Assembly (NCBI RefSeq): GCF_963666665.1
Contig: NZ_OY762999.1
Location: 3,630,001-3,694,000, forward strand
Direction: 5' to 3'
From: Maridesulfovibrio sp.
GTDB taxonomy: Bacteria; Desulfobacterota; Desulfovibrionia; Desulfovibrionales; Desulfovibrionaceae
Length of the DNA stretch: 64,000 bases
Shown: positions 34,289 to 43,136 of the stretch, one piece after another
Layout: each line of letters begins with the position of its first letter
Numbering within the stretch: position 1 is the first letter of the stretch
Translations under genes and position numbers: made by a program
The notes under the pieces: model-generated
The model's database searches: none
Seen by the model: only the letters and a program-made list of their open reading frames with translations
What the model was told of the DNA's origin: nothing

Positions 34289-35350
34289 ATGAAAAATAAC
34301 TATAAAAAAATAGCCCTTTGGCAGACTGCTTTCCTTGGCGATGCAGTGCTGACCCTGCCCTTTATCAAGGCTCTTGCCTTGCGTTTTCCTGACGCTGAAA
34401 TTCATCTTTTTGTGCGTAAGGGTGTTGAACCATTATTTGAAGGCCAGCCGGAACTTACCGGGGTGTACGGTTTTGATAAACGCGGTGCACAGAAGGGCAT
34501 GGATGCGGCCCGTTCTTTTGGTGCAGATCTTGGAGAACAGGGCTTTGACCTCTTGATTTCCGCACACACCAGTATGCGCTCTGCTGTGGTTTCCATGTCC
34601 ACCGGGATCAAGGATCGTATCGGATATGATGCTCCTTGGTATAACCGTTTTGTTTATTCCAAGACTGTGAAGAGGCGTTTTGATGAGTTGGCAGAGGTGG
34701 AAAGATTGCTCGCTCTAGGTGAGCCTTTGGGGATTTCAGGTGCTGCCCCCGATGTAATGCTTGAGCTCCCCGCTGCCAAGATCAGTGAAGCCGAAGAATT
34801 TTTCAGGGGTTTGGGAGATGGTCCGGTAGTCGGCGTTCACCCAGGTTCAACTTGGGAAACCAAGAAGTGGCCGGAGCAGAATTTTGCCCGGGTGATCGAT
34901 AAGTGTATTCATGAAGGTTTCAAAGTAATTCTTTTTGGCGGCCCTGACGAAAAGGAACTCTGTCGTTCAGTTCTTGCGCATGTTGAGCAGACCGGGAAGG
35001 TTATAGATCTGTCCGGTAAACTTAGCTTGCAGCAGTTGGCTGCGCATATTCGGCAGTTGGATGTCTACCTGAGCAACGATTCCGGTCCCATGCATATTGC
35101 ATGGATTCAGAAGGTCCCGGTCGTGGCTATGTTCGGGCCGACCGTGCGCAGGTTTGGTTTTTTTCCGCGCGGCGTTGACTCTACTGTGCTGGAAAGTCCT
35201 GATAATTTGAAATGCAGGCCCTGCGGACTTCACGGCGGTAAAAGCTGCCCGGAAAAGCATCATAAATGTATGACAGATATTACGGTTAAGATGGTTTGGG
35301 ATGAAATTTCACGGAAAGTCGCAAAAGGCAGGGAGAAGGAAAATGGATAA
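34289..35350 (+). CDS. ADP-heptose--LPS heptosyltransferase (GT9, WaaF-like)
   Basis: A 353-residue GT-B glycosyltransferase family 9 protein. The N-terminal acceptor domain starts KIALWQTAFLGDAVLTLP, close to the usual opening of WaaF/WaaC. The donor domain has VGVHPGSTWETKKWP and the conserved SNDSGPMHIAW plus VVAMFGPT. The enzyme adds L-glycero-D-manno-heptose to the inner core of lipopolysaccharide at the cytoplasmic face. WaaF (second heptose) is the best match, but WaaC or another GT9 is possible. It overlaps the next gene by 8 bp. Repeat copy C precedes it. Confidence 0.88.
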   Translation: MKNNYKKIALWQTAFLGDAVLTLPFIKALALRFPDAEIHLFVRKGVEPLFEGQPELTGVYGFDKRGAQKGMDAARSFGADLGEQGFDLLISAHTSMRSAVVSMSTGIKDRIGYDAPWYNRFVYSKTVKRRFDELAEVERLLALGEPLGISGAAPDVMLELPAAKISEAEEFFRGLGDGPVVGVHPGSTWETKKWPEQNFARVIDKCIHEGFKVILFGGPDEKELCRSVLAHVEQTGKVIDLSGKLSLQQLAAHIRQLDVYLSNDSGPMHIAWIQKVPVVAMFGPTVRRFGFFPRGVDSTVLESPDNLKCRPCGLHGGKSCPEKHHKCMTDITVKMVWDEISRKVAKGREKENG

Positions 35351-37187
35351 GCTGAAGAAAATTTTTATCCCCCTGCTGGTTTTGCTGAGCATGGTTCTGA
35401 TTTCAGGGTGTAAGATTAAAGGTTTGGGTAATGCGCCAGAACTTGTGGTCGTGCCGTCTCCCGATCCGATCAGGGTTTCTTCTGCTCCTTACACTGAAGA
35501 AAAGCAGAACGTGATTGTCTGCACGGCTGACTTCATGCGTGCGGCCCGTTATTTTTCCTATTTGCATCGTGAATTTGAAGGGGTGAAGTCGGTTATCGTC
35601 AAGGTGCCTTCGACTAATGGAACTGCCGAGTCTGCGGATAAGGTCGTTTCCGGTATTCAGGATCAGGTGGCCCAGTTAAATAAAGACGGCAAGATTATGT
35701 CCGTGCTCATCCTCGGTAACCGGAACATCGTTCCGACAGCCGGTTTCAGTGACGGTAACGGGGCTAAAGTTCATCTTTCCGATTACGGTTTCGGAGGCTC
35801 GGACTCTGCTCCGGAGAATATGCTTCCGGTGGGAAGGATTCCGGCCCGCGATTGTGCCGAGGCTGAGGGTGTGGCTGCAAAATACGAACGCTGGTACGGA
35901 GACCGTGAATTTCGCCCGGCATGGCCGGTTTCATTTATAGGAGGGGAGGGCTTTTCCGCTCAGTCCCTTTCCGATTCCGAGCTTCTCTTTTTCAATCTGC
36001 AGCAGGAAGGTATCGCAGGCCCTGAGGCGATACGGTATCTCGGTGCAGCAGGTGGAGCAACTCCACAAAGGTTGGCGCAGTCTTTGGCTGAGGATGATGT
36101 CTCGGTGCAATGGTTGGCTCTTGATGCCACTTCCGAAGGTTTTCGGGCCGGAAAAGGAATTGTTCCGGTTTCGGCGATAATGGAACTTGAATATAAGCCG
36201 GGTCTGCCTGTGGTGCTCAATCCTTCCTGTGAAGTTGCTGCCTTGAATTCAACCATGCCGACTCCGGCGGAAGCTGTGGTGCTTTCCTCCGGCGGAGGGC
36301 TGGCAATGATGACCGGATGTAACAGTGGAGGGGATATTCGCGCTGAACTTGATAACGGACGCGTTTTCCGGGTTGATTCCAGCGGGACACCTCGTTTGCT
36401 TATGGAATTCCATAAGGCCTATTTCAGCGGTAAACACCGCATTGGTGATGCCCTTATCGAGGCCCGGGCCCAGTTTGCCCAGAATCTGGTCAAAGGAGAA
36501 AGTCTTTCTCCGGTTTATGATTTGCTTTTTTACGGGGATCCGGTTTTATCCCTGCCCCTGCCGGTGCGTACTGAGTCCCCGTCGTACAAAGGGTTGAACA
36601 TCGTTACCAAATCTAAAAAACGTCAAGGTGTTGCTGTCTTTGACGTTAATTCCACTATTTCCTTTGCCATGGAAGAAGGCGGAGTTTATCCGGCTGTGCG
36701 CTTGCAGGTTATCGACCGCAGTGACGGTCGGGTGGTTTCTTCCATGAAAGTGGAAGAGGATGATATTTTTAATTTCATGTCCGATGGTGAAGGACAGTAC
36801 CTGATTTACTCCCGTCCTCTGGACGGACCGCTTGCATGGCAGTTTTTTGATGTGCGCGAGAAGGGCAATCCCGCTGGCAGCAAAGCTTCTGTTGTTGCCG
36901 AGAGGGGTAAGCCTGCACCGAAGATCAGTGCCGGACTTAAGCCCGTCAACTATGCAGTACAGGTCAGTTCCAACCGCAAGCATAAATCAGCAGCCAAGGT
37001 GCGTAATCGCCTTGCCGGACAGGGGTATGAGGCTTATGTGGTCGAGATCCCTTCCGCAAACAACCGTAAATGGTATTGCGTGCGTTTTGGGCGTTTTGAT
37101 TCATGGGCCGCTGCAGTGGAGGCCTCCGCAGCTTATGAGCGCAAAGAACAAGCTGATGCGAAGATTGTTCGCTGTAATGACAGCTAG
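35343..37187 (+). CDS. Lipoprotein with C25-like peptidase domain and SPOR domain
   Basis: The start is ATG 35343, overlapping the heptosyltransferase stop by 8 bp (614 residues). It has a lipoprotein signal ending ISGC. A caspase/gingipain-like (C25) fold covers about residues 50-400: the strand ILGNRNIVPTAGF, then LPVGRIPARDC, the expected cysteine in NPSCEVAAL, and a later YGDPVLSLPLPV end. The usual catalytic HG pair is not obvious (WLALDATSEGF sits there), so activity is doubtful. A C-terminal SPOR domain (about 535-610, NYAVQVSSNRKHKSA) suggests binding to denuded septal peptidoglycan. C25 with SPOR is an uncommon combination. Its function is unknown. Confidence 0.75.
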   Translation: MDKLKKIFIPLLVLLSMVLISGCKIKGLGNAPELVVVPSPDPIRVSSAPYTEEKQNVIVCTADFMRAARYFSYLHREFEGVKSVIVKVPSTNGTAESADKVVSGIQDQVAQLNKDGKIMSVLILGNRNIVPTAGFSDGNGAKVHLSDYGFGGSDSAPENMLPVGRIPARDCAEAEGVAAKYERWYGDREFRPAWPVSFIGGEGFSAQSLSDSELLFFNLQQEGIAGPEAIRYLGAAGGATPQRLAQSLAEDDVSVQWLALDATSEGFRAGKGIVPVSAIMELEYKPGLPVVLNPSCEVAALNSTMPTPAEAVVLSSGGGLAMMTGCNSGGDIRAELDNGRVFRVDSSGTPRLLMEFHKAYFSGKHRIGDALIEARAQFAQNLVKGESLSPVYDLLFYGDPVLSLPLPVRTESPSYKGLNIVTKSKKRQGVAVFDVNSTISFAMEEGGVYPAVRLQVIDRSDGRVVSSMKVEEDDIFNFMSDGEGQYLIYSRPLDGPLAWQFFDVREKGNPAGSKASVVAERGKPAPKISAGLKPVNYAVQVSSNRKHKSAAKVRNRLAGQGYEAYVVEIPSANNRKWYCVRFGRFDSWAAAVEASAAYERKEQADAKIVRCNDS

Positions 37188-37289
37188 TTAAGAGTTTATA
37201 ATACGTACATGCTTGATTGCTGTGCCTTAATTCGGTAATAACCTGTTTCCTCGAATATTAAGTTATCGTTAAGAAGCAGGTTGGTGGCA

Positions 37290-37769
37290 TTGAATAGCAA
37301 AGTAAAAAAAATCATATTCCTTTTTATCGGGCTTGCAGCTTTTGCCGCATTAGGTACCTATGCGATCTATTCGATCGGTGGAAAAGCGCCTCGTCCTGTT
37401 CTTTCTTCCGGATACAAATTCTCCAAAGGAATTTCTCCTGCGAAACTTGAATTCAGTAACGGTGAAATCATAAGATTGAACAAAAGTTTCTGGGAAAACC
37501 GGGAAGTTTTACATAAGGCAGTGCTTACTGTAGCCGGACAGGAATCTGATCAGGGACCGAAAGAAATGACCCCGCAGGCCGGATTGAAGTTTTCACTTGA
37601 GCTTAAAGGCAAAAGCGGCATGACTTATTCACCGGAAAATGTGTTTTGCCAGCGCAGCAACCTTGTGGATGAGATCAGCCGTTACGTGGGAGAGGGGGCC
37701 AGAATTATTGCCTCTTATGAAGCCCTGCCTGAGTTTAAAAATCGCGAAGTAGAAATTGTAGATATGTAA
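37290..37769 (+). CDS. Membrane-anchored hypothetical protein
   Basis: About 159 residues. TTG at 37290 is chosen because AGCAGG lies 9 nt upstream; GTG 37284 and TTG 37281 are alternatives nearer that site. The protein has one N-terminal membrane helix (KKIIFLFIGLAAFAALGTYA) followed by a soluble domain of mixed strands and helices with no recognised motif. The gene may be independent. It has a terminator 25 bp after its stop. A periplasmic role is inferred from topology only. Confidence 0.65.
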   Translation: MNSKVKKIIFLFIGLAAFAALGTYAIYSIGGKAPRPVLSSGYKFSKGISPAKLEFSNGEIIRLNKSFWENREVLHKAVLTVAGQESDQGPKEMTPQAGLKFSLELKGKSGMTYSPENVFCQRSNLVDEISRYVGEGARIIASYEALPEFKNREVEIVDM

Positions 37770-37793
37770 AAAAGAATTTCAGCTATAGATGGA

Positions 37794-37829
37794 AAAATCC
37801 CCCTGATGCGTATGTTTCAGGGGGATTTT
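37794..37829. terminator. Rho-independent terminator, bidirectional
   Basis: Perfect 13-bp stem AAAATCCCCCTGA with TCAGGGGGATTTT, between the membrane protein gene and the convergent DJ-1 family gene. Confidence 0.9.
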
Positions 37830-37881
37830 GTTTGCACGAGAGTCTGAAGTTATAGCTGTTGTTTGAAGTGGAAAATAGCGT

Positions 37882-38730
37882 TTATCCCTGTTGGGTTTTG
37901 ATTCCAAGTTGGATCGCTTTTTCCCTTAACAAATTGGCAGAATCAGGGGCAACCTGCTTGAGATAATTTTGATATTGTTTTTGAACAGTTTTAATTAATT
38001 CTTGATTGGCGGTTTTAGGTGATCCGCTGTTAAACGGGGGATGCGGATCATATTCCAGAATCAACTGCTTGGCTTGTGCCGCTTTATCGCCGATCAAGAG
38101 AGAAAGAAGCACTAGTCCAAAATCTATCCCGGAAGTAACGCCTGCTCCGGTTACACGGTTACGGTCATGGACAACTCGCTCTAATTCCGGATTGGCTCCA
38201 AAGTAAGCTAGTTCCTGCGCAAGAGCCCAATGTGAAGTTGCCTTATAGCCATTGAGTAAGCCCGCCGCCCCCAGAATAAAGGAACCGGTACATACGCTGG
38301 TAACCCACTGAGCCTTTTGGCCAACCATTGAAACCCATTCCACCATCTCATTCTTCTTTATCTGAATATAAGGATTGCTTGTTCCCGGAACACAAAGAAT
38401 GTCCGTGGTATTGATGTCGGAGAAAGTTGCAGTGGGAACAAGACCTAGCCGGCGGTTGGACCTGCTTTCGGCATATACCGGCTTTTTGTCTTTGGATACG
38501 TAATCTACTGAGAATCCTTGTCCGGTCAGGACCTCCGCAGGTCCAATGAGATCAAGCGCGGTCATTCCTTCGTAGAGCAAGAATGAAATATGAGGTTTGT
38601 TCGGGTCGCGATCTGCTTGCGGCGCTTCAGATGCATGCGCCGTGTCCGGTGACATTACCCTTTTGGTTATGGGAACGGCAAGAGCAGCCAAAGCTCCGAG
38701 GCAAGACAGAGAAAAAGTCCGTCGATTCAT
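37882..38730 (-). CDS. Tat-exported DJ-1/PfpI family protein (isonitrile hydratase-like)
   Basis: A 282-residue protein with a twin-arginine-type leader (NRRTFSLS, then a hydrophobic stretch) followed by a DJ-1/PfpI domain. The nucleophile elbow is SVCTGSFILGAAGLLNGYKA with Cys near residue 146, and a conserved acidic residue is near the N-terminus (LDLIGPAEVL). The pattern resembles isocyanide hydratases and the ligand domains of GlxA regulators. A Tat leader on this fold is unusual. The divergent neighbour at 38930 encodes a GlxA-type regulator with the same fold, so the pair may form a small regulated unit. The substrate is unknown. Confidence 0.8.
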   Translation of the reverse strand: MNRRTFSLSCLGALAALAVPITKRVMSPDTAHASEAPQADRDPNKPHISFLLYEGMTALDLIGPAEVLTGQGFSVDYVSKDKKPVYAESRSNRRLGLVPTATFSDINTTDILCVPGTSNPYIQIKKNEMVEWVSMVGQKAQWVTSVCTGSFILGAAGLLNGYKATSHWALAQELAYFGANPELERVVHDRNRVTGAGVTSGIDFGLVLLSLLIGDKAAQAKQLILEYDPHPPFNSGSPKTANQELIKTVQKQYQNYLKQVAPDSANLLREKAIQLGIKTQQG

Positions 38731-38929
38731 GAATAGCTCCTTTGGTCGGTTTGATTTCCAAAGAAACTATCCATATCTCCTTTGAGCTGATATCGGTCAA
38801 AGAGTCATTAACCGAAATAATCTTGCCACAATTACAATTTAGCCAGTCCTGCTCTTGTAACTGATGTTGCCATTAATTAAAGGTTGGTTTCGGATAAGCA
38901 AACTAATAACGACCAGTAGAGATGGAAAC

Positions 38930-39898
38930 GTGGAACAAAATAGAGACATTCATCATATCGCAATACTTGCTCTGCCGGCCTTTGTCCTTTTCGATATAAG
39001 CATTCCGTATCAGATGTTTCCGCTGGTCTCATTGGCTGACGGGTGCAGACCATATAAGACTTTCTTTTGCGGCCCTGACATCGTTGTCTCCAGTCAGGAC
39101 TTCAGTATTACCGGGATTTCGTCACTTGAAAGGCTTCAACAAGCCGACACCATAATCATTCCGGGAATTCATGACGCACTTTCATATGCTGACGAAGTTG
39201 TTTTGGAGCAGTTACGCAAGGCCGCTGCTGCCGGTATAAGGATAGCCTCAATTTGCACCGGGGCATGCCTGCTTGCCGCAGCAGGATTGCTCGACGGGCT
39301 TTCGGCTACTACGCATTGGGAGATCGTAAAGCCTTTAGCTGAACGTTATCCTGAGATAACCTTTCATCCTGATATTCTGTTTGTAGATAATGAACAGATA
39401 CTTACTTCAGCGGGCTTATCTTCCGGGCTGGATTTGTGTCTGCATCTGATAAAAAAGGATTATGGAGTTTCTACGGCAGAAAAAATTGCCAATTTCTTTG
39501 TTATGCCCATTGAGCGCGAAGCGGGACACGCCCAGATCATTAAGCGGTATTCGCCGCAGGAAAATGACAATCTTGCCCGATTGCAACTATGGCTTTCCGA
39601 AAACCTGCATAGGGAGTTGTCATTGGAAGAGCTTGCACAGCACGCTTGTATGAGCACAAGAACCCTGAATCGTAAATTCAAAGACCAGACAGGGGAGCCG
39701 CCAATGACATGGCTGGTCAAGGCTCGTGTCCGTTGGGCACAATCGCTGTTGGAATCTAGTGATATGTCAGTTGAACAAATAGCGGCAGCAACAGGATTCG
39801 GTTCATCCACTGCGTTGCGAGACAATTTCCGTAAAAATGTCGGAATGTCTCCATCTACATGGCGCAGTCTGCACAGTAAACATTGTAAAAAAGGCTGA
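38930..39898 (+). CDS. GlxA-type regulator: DJ-1 domain plus AraC helix-turn-helix
   Basis: The start is taken as GTG 38930; a longer frame to TTG 38864 is possible. The 322-residue product has an N-terminal DJ-1/PfpI-like domain (IAILALPAFVLFDISIPYQM, then the SICTGACLLAAAGLLDG elbow) and a C-terminal AraC-type double HTH (LSLEELAQHACMSTRTLNRK and VEQIAAATGFGSSTALRDNF). Such proteins bind promoter DNA in response to an unknown ligand. It is divergent from the Tat-exported DJ-1 protein gene, with 200 bp between, and probably controls it. Confidence 0.88.
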   Translation: MEQNRDIHHIAILALPAFVLFDISIPYQMFPLVSLADGCRPYKTFFCGPDIVVSSQDFSITGISSLERLQQADTIIIPGIHDALSYADEVVLEQLRKAAAAGIRIASICTGACLLAAAGLLDGLSATTHWEIVKPLAERYPEITFHPDILFVDNEQILTSAGLSSGLDLCLHLIKKDYGVSTAEKIANFFVMPIEREAGHAQIIKRYSPQENDNLARLQLWLSENLHRELSLEELAQHACMSTRTLNRKFKDQTGEPPMTWLVKARVRWAQSLLESSDMSVEQIAAATGFGSSTALRDNFRKNVGMSPSTWRSLHSKHCKKG

Positions 39899-39935
39899 AA
39901 CTAACGTATATTTCTACACGTTGTTCCAGCCTTTT
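39889..39935. terminator. Rho-independent terminator, bidirectional
   Basis: AAAAGGCTG with CAGCCTTTT and an inner ACGT pair, giving a long stem with A and T runs. It overlaps the end of the GlxA-type gene and faces rimO. Confidence 0.75.
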
Positions 39936-39961
39936 GGTTTATTACATTGATACGGTTAATT

Positions 39962-41275
39962 TTATTTAACCAGAGTCACCAGATCATAATCCGTGACATT
40001 GTCTATTTCAGCATCAACCATCATGCCCGGTTCCAGCTCCATGCCGTCTTCAGGAGCACTGACGTAGGTAATGCCGTCCACTTCCGGGGCCTGAAACCAG
40101 ACGCGTCCGTTGAACAGCCCCGGCCATTCTTCGTTGGGCTCTTCAACCAGCACTTGAATTGTCTCCCCTACTTTCGCTTCAAGGATTTCACGACTGATTT
40201 CAGATTGGACTTCCATGAGTATTTCTCTGCGCTCTTCGCGCAGCTCTTCCGGCAGCTGTTCCATGTCTCCGGCCGGGGTTCCTTCTTCCGGCTGGTAGGC
40301 GAATACGCCGAGGTTCTGAAAGCGTGTTTCCTTCACAAAATTAACCAGCGTATTGAAGTGCTCCTCGGTTTCGCCGGGATAGCCTACGATGATGCTGGTA
40401 CGCAGAACCGCATCAGGAATATGCTTGCGGACCCGATCAATAACCTTGCGAGGATCGCGGGCAAAGGGGCGGCCCATGGATGAAAGTACATCCGGGTGGG
40501 CGTGCTGGATGGGAATGTCAAAATAGGGCAGCAGCGGTTTTCCAGCCTGTGCAAGGAATGAAAGCATGGAATCGGTCAGGCCTGCGGGATAGAGGTACAT
40601 CAGCCGCAGCCATTCCATTCCCTTGAGCGGGAGCAGCTTTTCAATCAGGGCACGCAGGTTTGTTTCCTTATCGTCAAGGTCTGAACCGTAAGCTGTGGTA
40701 TCCTGTCCCACAATAACCAGTTCAGGTACACCCTGATCAAGGATGTAGCGGGCTTCTTCCACAAGACCGTCCAGTTTGCGGCTCACATGGGGGCCTCGGA
40801 TGGAGGGAATGGTGCAGAATCTACAGGAATGGGAGCAGCCTTCACTTATCTTAAGGTAAGCATAAGCTGGGCCGGTGCTGATGACCCGCTGGTGCACTAC
40901 GGGAAATTCTTTGCTGAGGGCCTTGGCGGCAAGCGCAGGCCATTGGTCCAGTTCATGGGTGGAGAGCCAGAGGTCTACTTCCGGCATCTGTTCCGTCAGT
41001 TTGCCGTAGCGGCTGACCAGACATCCGGCTACAGCCAGAACCGGGCGCGGGTTCAGGTCTTTTATTGCATCGGCAGCTTCAAGGATGGTATCCACAGATT
41101 CCTCGGTAGCAGGGCCGATGAATCCGCAGGTGTTTATCAATACGAGGTCCGATTCTTCAGCGTTGGATGCTGCGATCATGTTATCGCCGAATGCGCCGAG
41201 CATTCTTTCTGTATCTACCCTGTTTTTGGGGCAGCCGAGGCTGATGGTATAAATTCTGGTTTTAGTAATGTTCAT
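39962..41275 (-). CDS. rimO: Ribosomal protein S12 methylthiotransferase RimO
   Basis: The start at ATG 41275 gives 437 residues, the normal size; the open frame upstream is rejected. Three cysteines of the N-terminal UPF0004 domain (in SLGCPKN, NTCGF and VAGCLVS) bind one iron-sulfur cluster. The radical-SAM CSHSCRFC motif near 147-154 binds the other. A C-terminal TRAM domain closes the protein. The enzyme adds a methylthio group to an aspartate of ribosomal protein S12. MiaB is the closest alternative, but the CxxxCxxC context and TRAM end fit RimO. It stands alone. Confidence 0.93.
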   Translation of the reverse strand: MNITKTRIYTISLGCPKNRVDTERMLGAFGDNMIAASNAEESDLVLINTCGFIGPATEESVDTILEAADAIKDLNPRPVLAVAGCLVSRYGKLTEQMPEVDLWLSTHELDQWPALAAKALSKEFPVVHQRVISTGPAYAYLKISEGCSHSCRFCTIPSIRGPHVSRKLDGLVEEARYILDQGVPELVIVGQDTTAYGSDLDDKETNLRALIEKLLPLKGMEWLRLMYLYPAGLTDSMLSFLAQAGKPLLPYFDIPIQHAHPDVLSSMGRPFARDPRKVIDRVRKHIPDAVLRTSIIVGYPGETEEHFNTLVNFVKETRFQNLGVFAYQPEEGTPAGDMEQLPEELREERREILMEVQSEISREILEAKVGETIQVLVEEPNEEWPGLFNGRVWFQAPEVDGITYVSAPEDGMELEPGMMVDAEIDNVTDYDLVTLVK

Positions 41276-41464
41276 ATTTTTAATTCCGTTGGTGGTGAAA
41301 TTTTTACGGATTATTTTATAGGTCAGTATTCCTTGTGCGGCAATGGTTAACCTATTCGCTAGCAAGTGCAAAGAGCTAATTAATGCCATTCAAGATTACC
41401 CATTTTGTGGAAAATAGTTTATCTTGGAAATACTTTTCAAACCGAGGGGTGGGATGGGGCAGTA

Positions 41465-42910
41465 ATGCTTGAAGATTTTATTAGTATAAAAAAAGACTGC
41501 ATCGGAATTGTAGGACGGTCCTTTGCGCTTTCCGCTCTTTCGTTGCTGCTGCACGAAAGCAGCCGCGAGGCCGCAGGTATAAGTATTGAAGCCGGAGTTA
41601 TCATAGATGAGTCCGGCAGCCCTCTGCAGGAAGGCCATGATTTTCCTCTTTATGCGGATGTTGATTCCATGCTCTCCGCTCATCCATCCATAGAAATGGT
41701 TTTTGAGCTTTCCGGTGAGCCGGAGCTGGTCGGGCGTTTGCGTTCGTCCCTGCCTCCGGAAGTTGCACTTGTAGAACTACCTGCTGCACGTTTTTTCCTG
41801 CGCCTGCACGCCACTGACCGTTTATGGATTGCTTGTAAGGCCAATCTTATGCAGACGCAGGCCCTGTTCAAATCCGTTGTGGACCAGTTCCCTGAAGATA
41901 TCATGATTGTCGGTCCTGATGGCCTTATTCTGGATTGTAATAACCATTTTTCCGAGCGGGCCGGAAAACCCATCTACGATCTTCAAGGTAATAATCCTCT
42001 TAAATTTTATGAGTCACTGTCGTCCATTTGTCCGGTTAAGGATGGCCTTATTGATGTCCCGGCCATGCCGCGTGACAATAAAGAATTGATGTTTTCCGAG
42101 AGTGATGAGCATGGCAAAATGCAATATTATCGCCTCTATGCTTATCCCATCATTGAAGAGGGCAGTGACAATGTAATTCAACTGGTGATCATCTGCCGGA
42201 ATATCACCGAGCGGACCATGATCGAGCAGCGTTTGCAGCAATCCGAGCGTATGGCGACGGTTGGTGAACTTTCCGCCTACATTGCCCATGAAATCCGCAA
42301 TCCGCTGATGGCTATGGGCGGCTTTGCCAAGGTGCTGATCAATGATGAGAGCATCGATTCCGCCGGTCGTGAGAAGATTCAGATTATTCTTGAAGAGGCC
42401 CAGCGGCTGGACCGTTTGCTCAAAAGCATCCTCAGTTTTGTGCGCTCAAGGGATGTGGAGAAAAACAATATTGACGTTAACCGGGTGGCAGCGGATGCCA
42501 TGCAGCTTCTTTCCCTTGGCTGCCAGTTGCAGGAAATTGAAGTGGAAATGGATCTTGATCCCTTTCACCCACTGGGAGTTGGCGGAGCTGAACAGGTACG
42601 TCAGTGCTTGATCAATCTGGTCAAGAATTCCATGGAGGCCATGCCGGACGGTGGCAGGCTTAAAATCTCCAGCGGCATAAGCGGGAAGCATGTCTGGCTG
42701 GAAGTTCGTGACAGCGGCCCCGGAATTTCCGATGACATCCGCAGCCATGTCTTTGATCCCTTTTATTCCAGTAAGGTAAATGGAAATGGCCTCGGTCTGC
42801 CTATGGTTAAGAAAATAATGGAAGAATTCGGCGGCGGAGTGGAACTTGCCAGCCGTCCGGGTAAGGGGACCAGCGTTGCCCTGCTGTTGCGTAAAGCTCC
42901 GGTTGCCTAA
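41465..42910 (+). CDS. PAS-containing sensor histidine kinase with Rossmann-like N-terminus
   Basis: The start is ATG 41465 (481 residues), preceded by GGGGC. No membrane segment is evident, so it is cytoplasmic. Residues about 8-115 have KDCIGIVGRSF, then YADVDSMLSAHP and VFELSGEPE, a pattern like NAD(P)- or CoA-binding Rossmann domains. A PAS domain follows (about 130-250). The kinase core has IAHEIRNPLMAMGGF (phospho-His), NLVKNSMEAM (N-box), DSGPGI (G1) and GNGLGLPMVKKIM (G2). No response regulator is adjacent, so its partner is elsewhere. The signal may be a nucleotide or dinucleotide bound by the N-terminal part. Confidence 0.87.
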   Translation: MLEDFISIKKDCIGIVGRSFALSALSLLLHESSREAAGISIEAGVIIDESGSPLQEGHDFPLYADVDSMLSAHPSIEMVFELSGEPELVGRLRSSLPPEVALVELPAARFFLRLHATDRLWIACKANLMQTQALFKSVVDQFPEDIMIVGPDGLILDCNNHFSERAGKPIYDLQGNNPLKFYESLSSICPVKDGLIDVPAMPRDNKELMFSESDEHGKMQYYRLYAYPIIEEGSDNVIQLVIICRNITERTMIEQRLQQSERMATVGELSAYIAHEIRNPLMAMGGFAKVLINDESIDSAGREKIQIILEEAQRLDRLLKSILSFVRSRDVEKNNIDVNRVAADAMQLLSLGCQLQEIEVEMDLDPFHPLGVGGAEQVRQCLINLVKNSMEAMPDGGRLKISSGISGKHVWLEVRDSGPGISDDIRSHVFDPFYSSKVNGNGLGLPMVKKIMEEFGGGVELASRPGKGTSVALLLRKAPVA

Positions 42911-42948
42911 ACAGCTTCTACAGCGTATTAGTCTCAAAACATAATTTT

Positions 42949-43070
42949 GATGCGCTATCGCGCTTTTGATGGTCGCATTTCGCCTTCGGCGGGCAAAGGG
43001 GATAATCCGCTATGCTCTCTGTATCCGTAAAACTCGAAGCAAAGCTTCTTGCCTAACGGCTATAGGCCTC
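42949..43070 (-). repeat. Degenerate dispersed repeat region after the PAS kinase gene
   Basis: GATGCGCTATCGCGC at about 42951-42965 is a near reverse complement of the GCGCGAAGCGCATC tail of copies C and D. It is followed by TTCGCCTTCGGCGGGC (a GC-rich palindromic part). The rest of this 225-bp gap shows no gene. Confidence 0.5.
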
Positions 43071-43136
43071 TTGCACTCCCTAATTGTTTTTAGCCAGTTA
43101 AATTTCAAAATTAGATAATATTTACGGGAGATTGTT

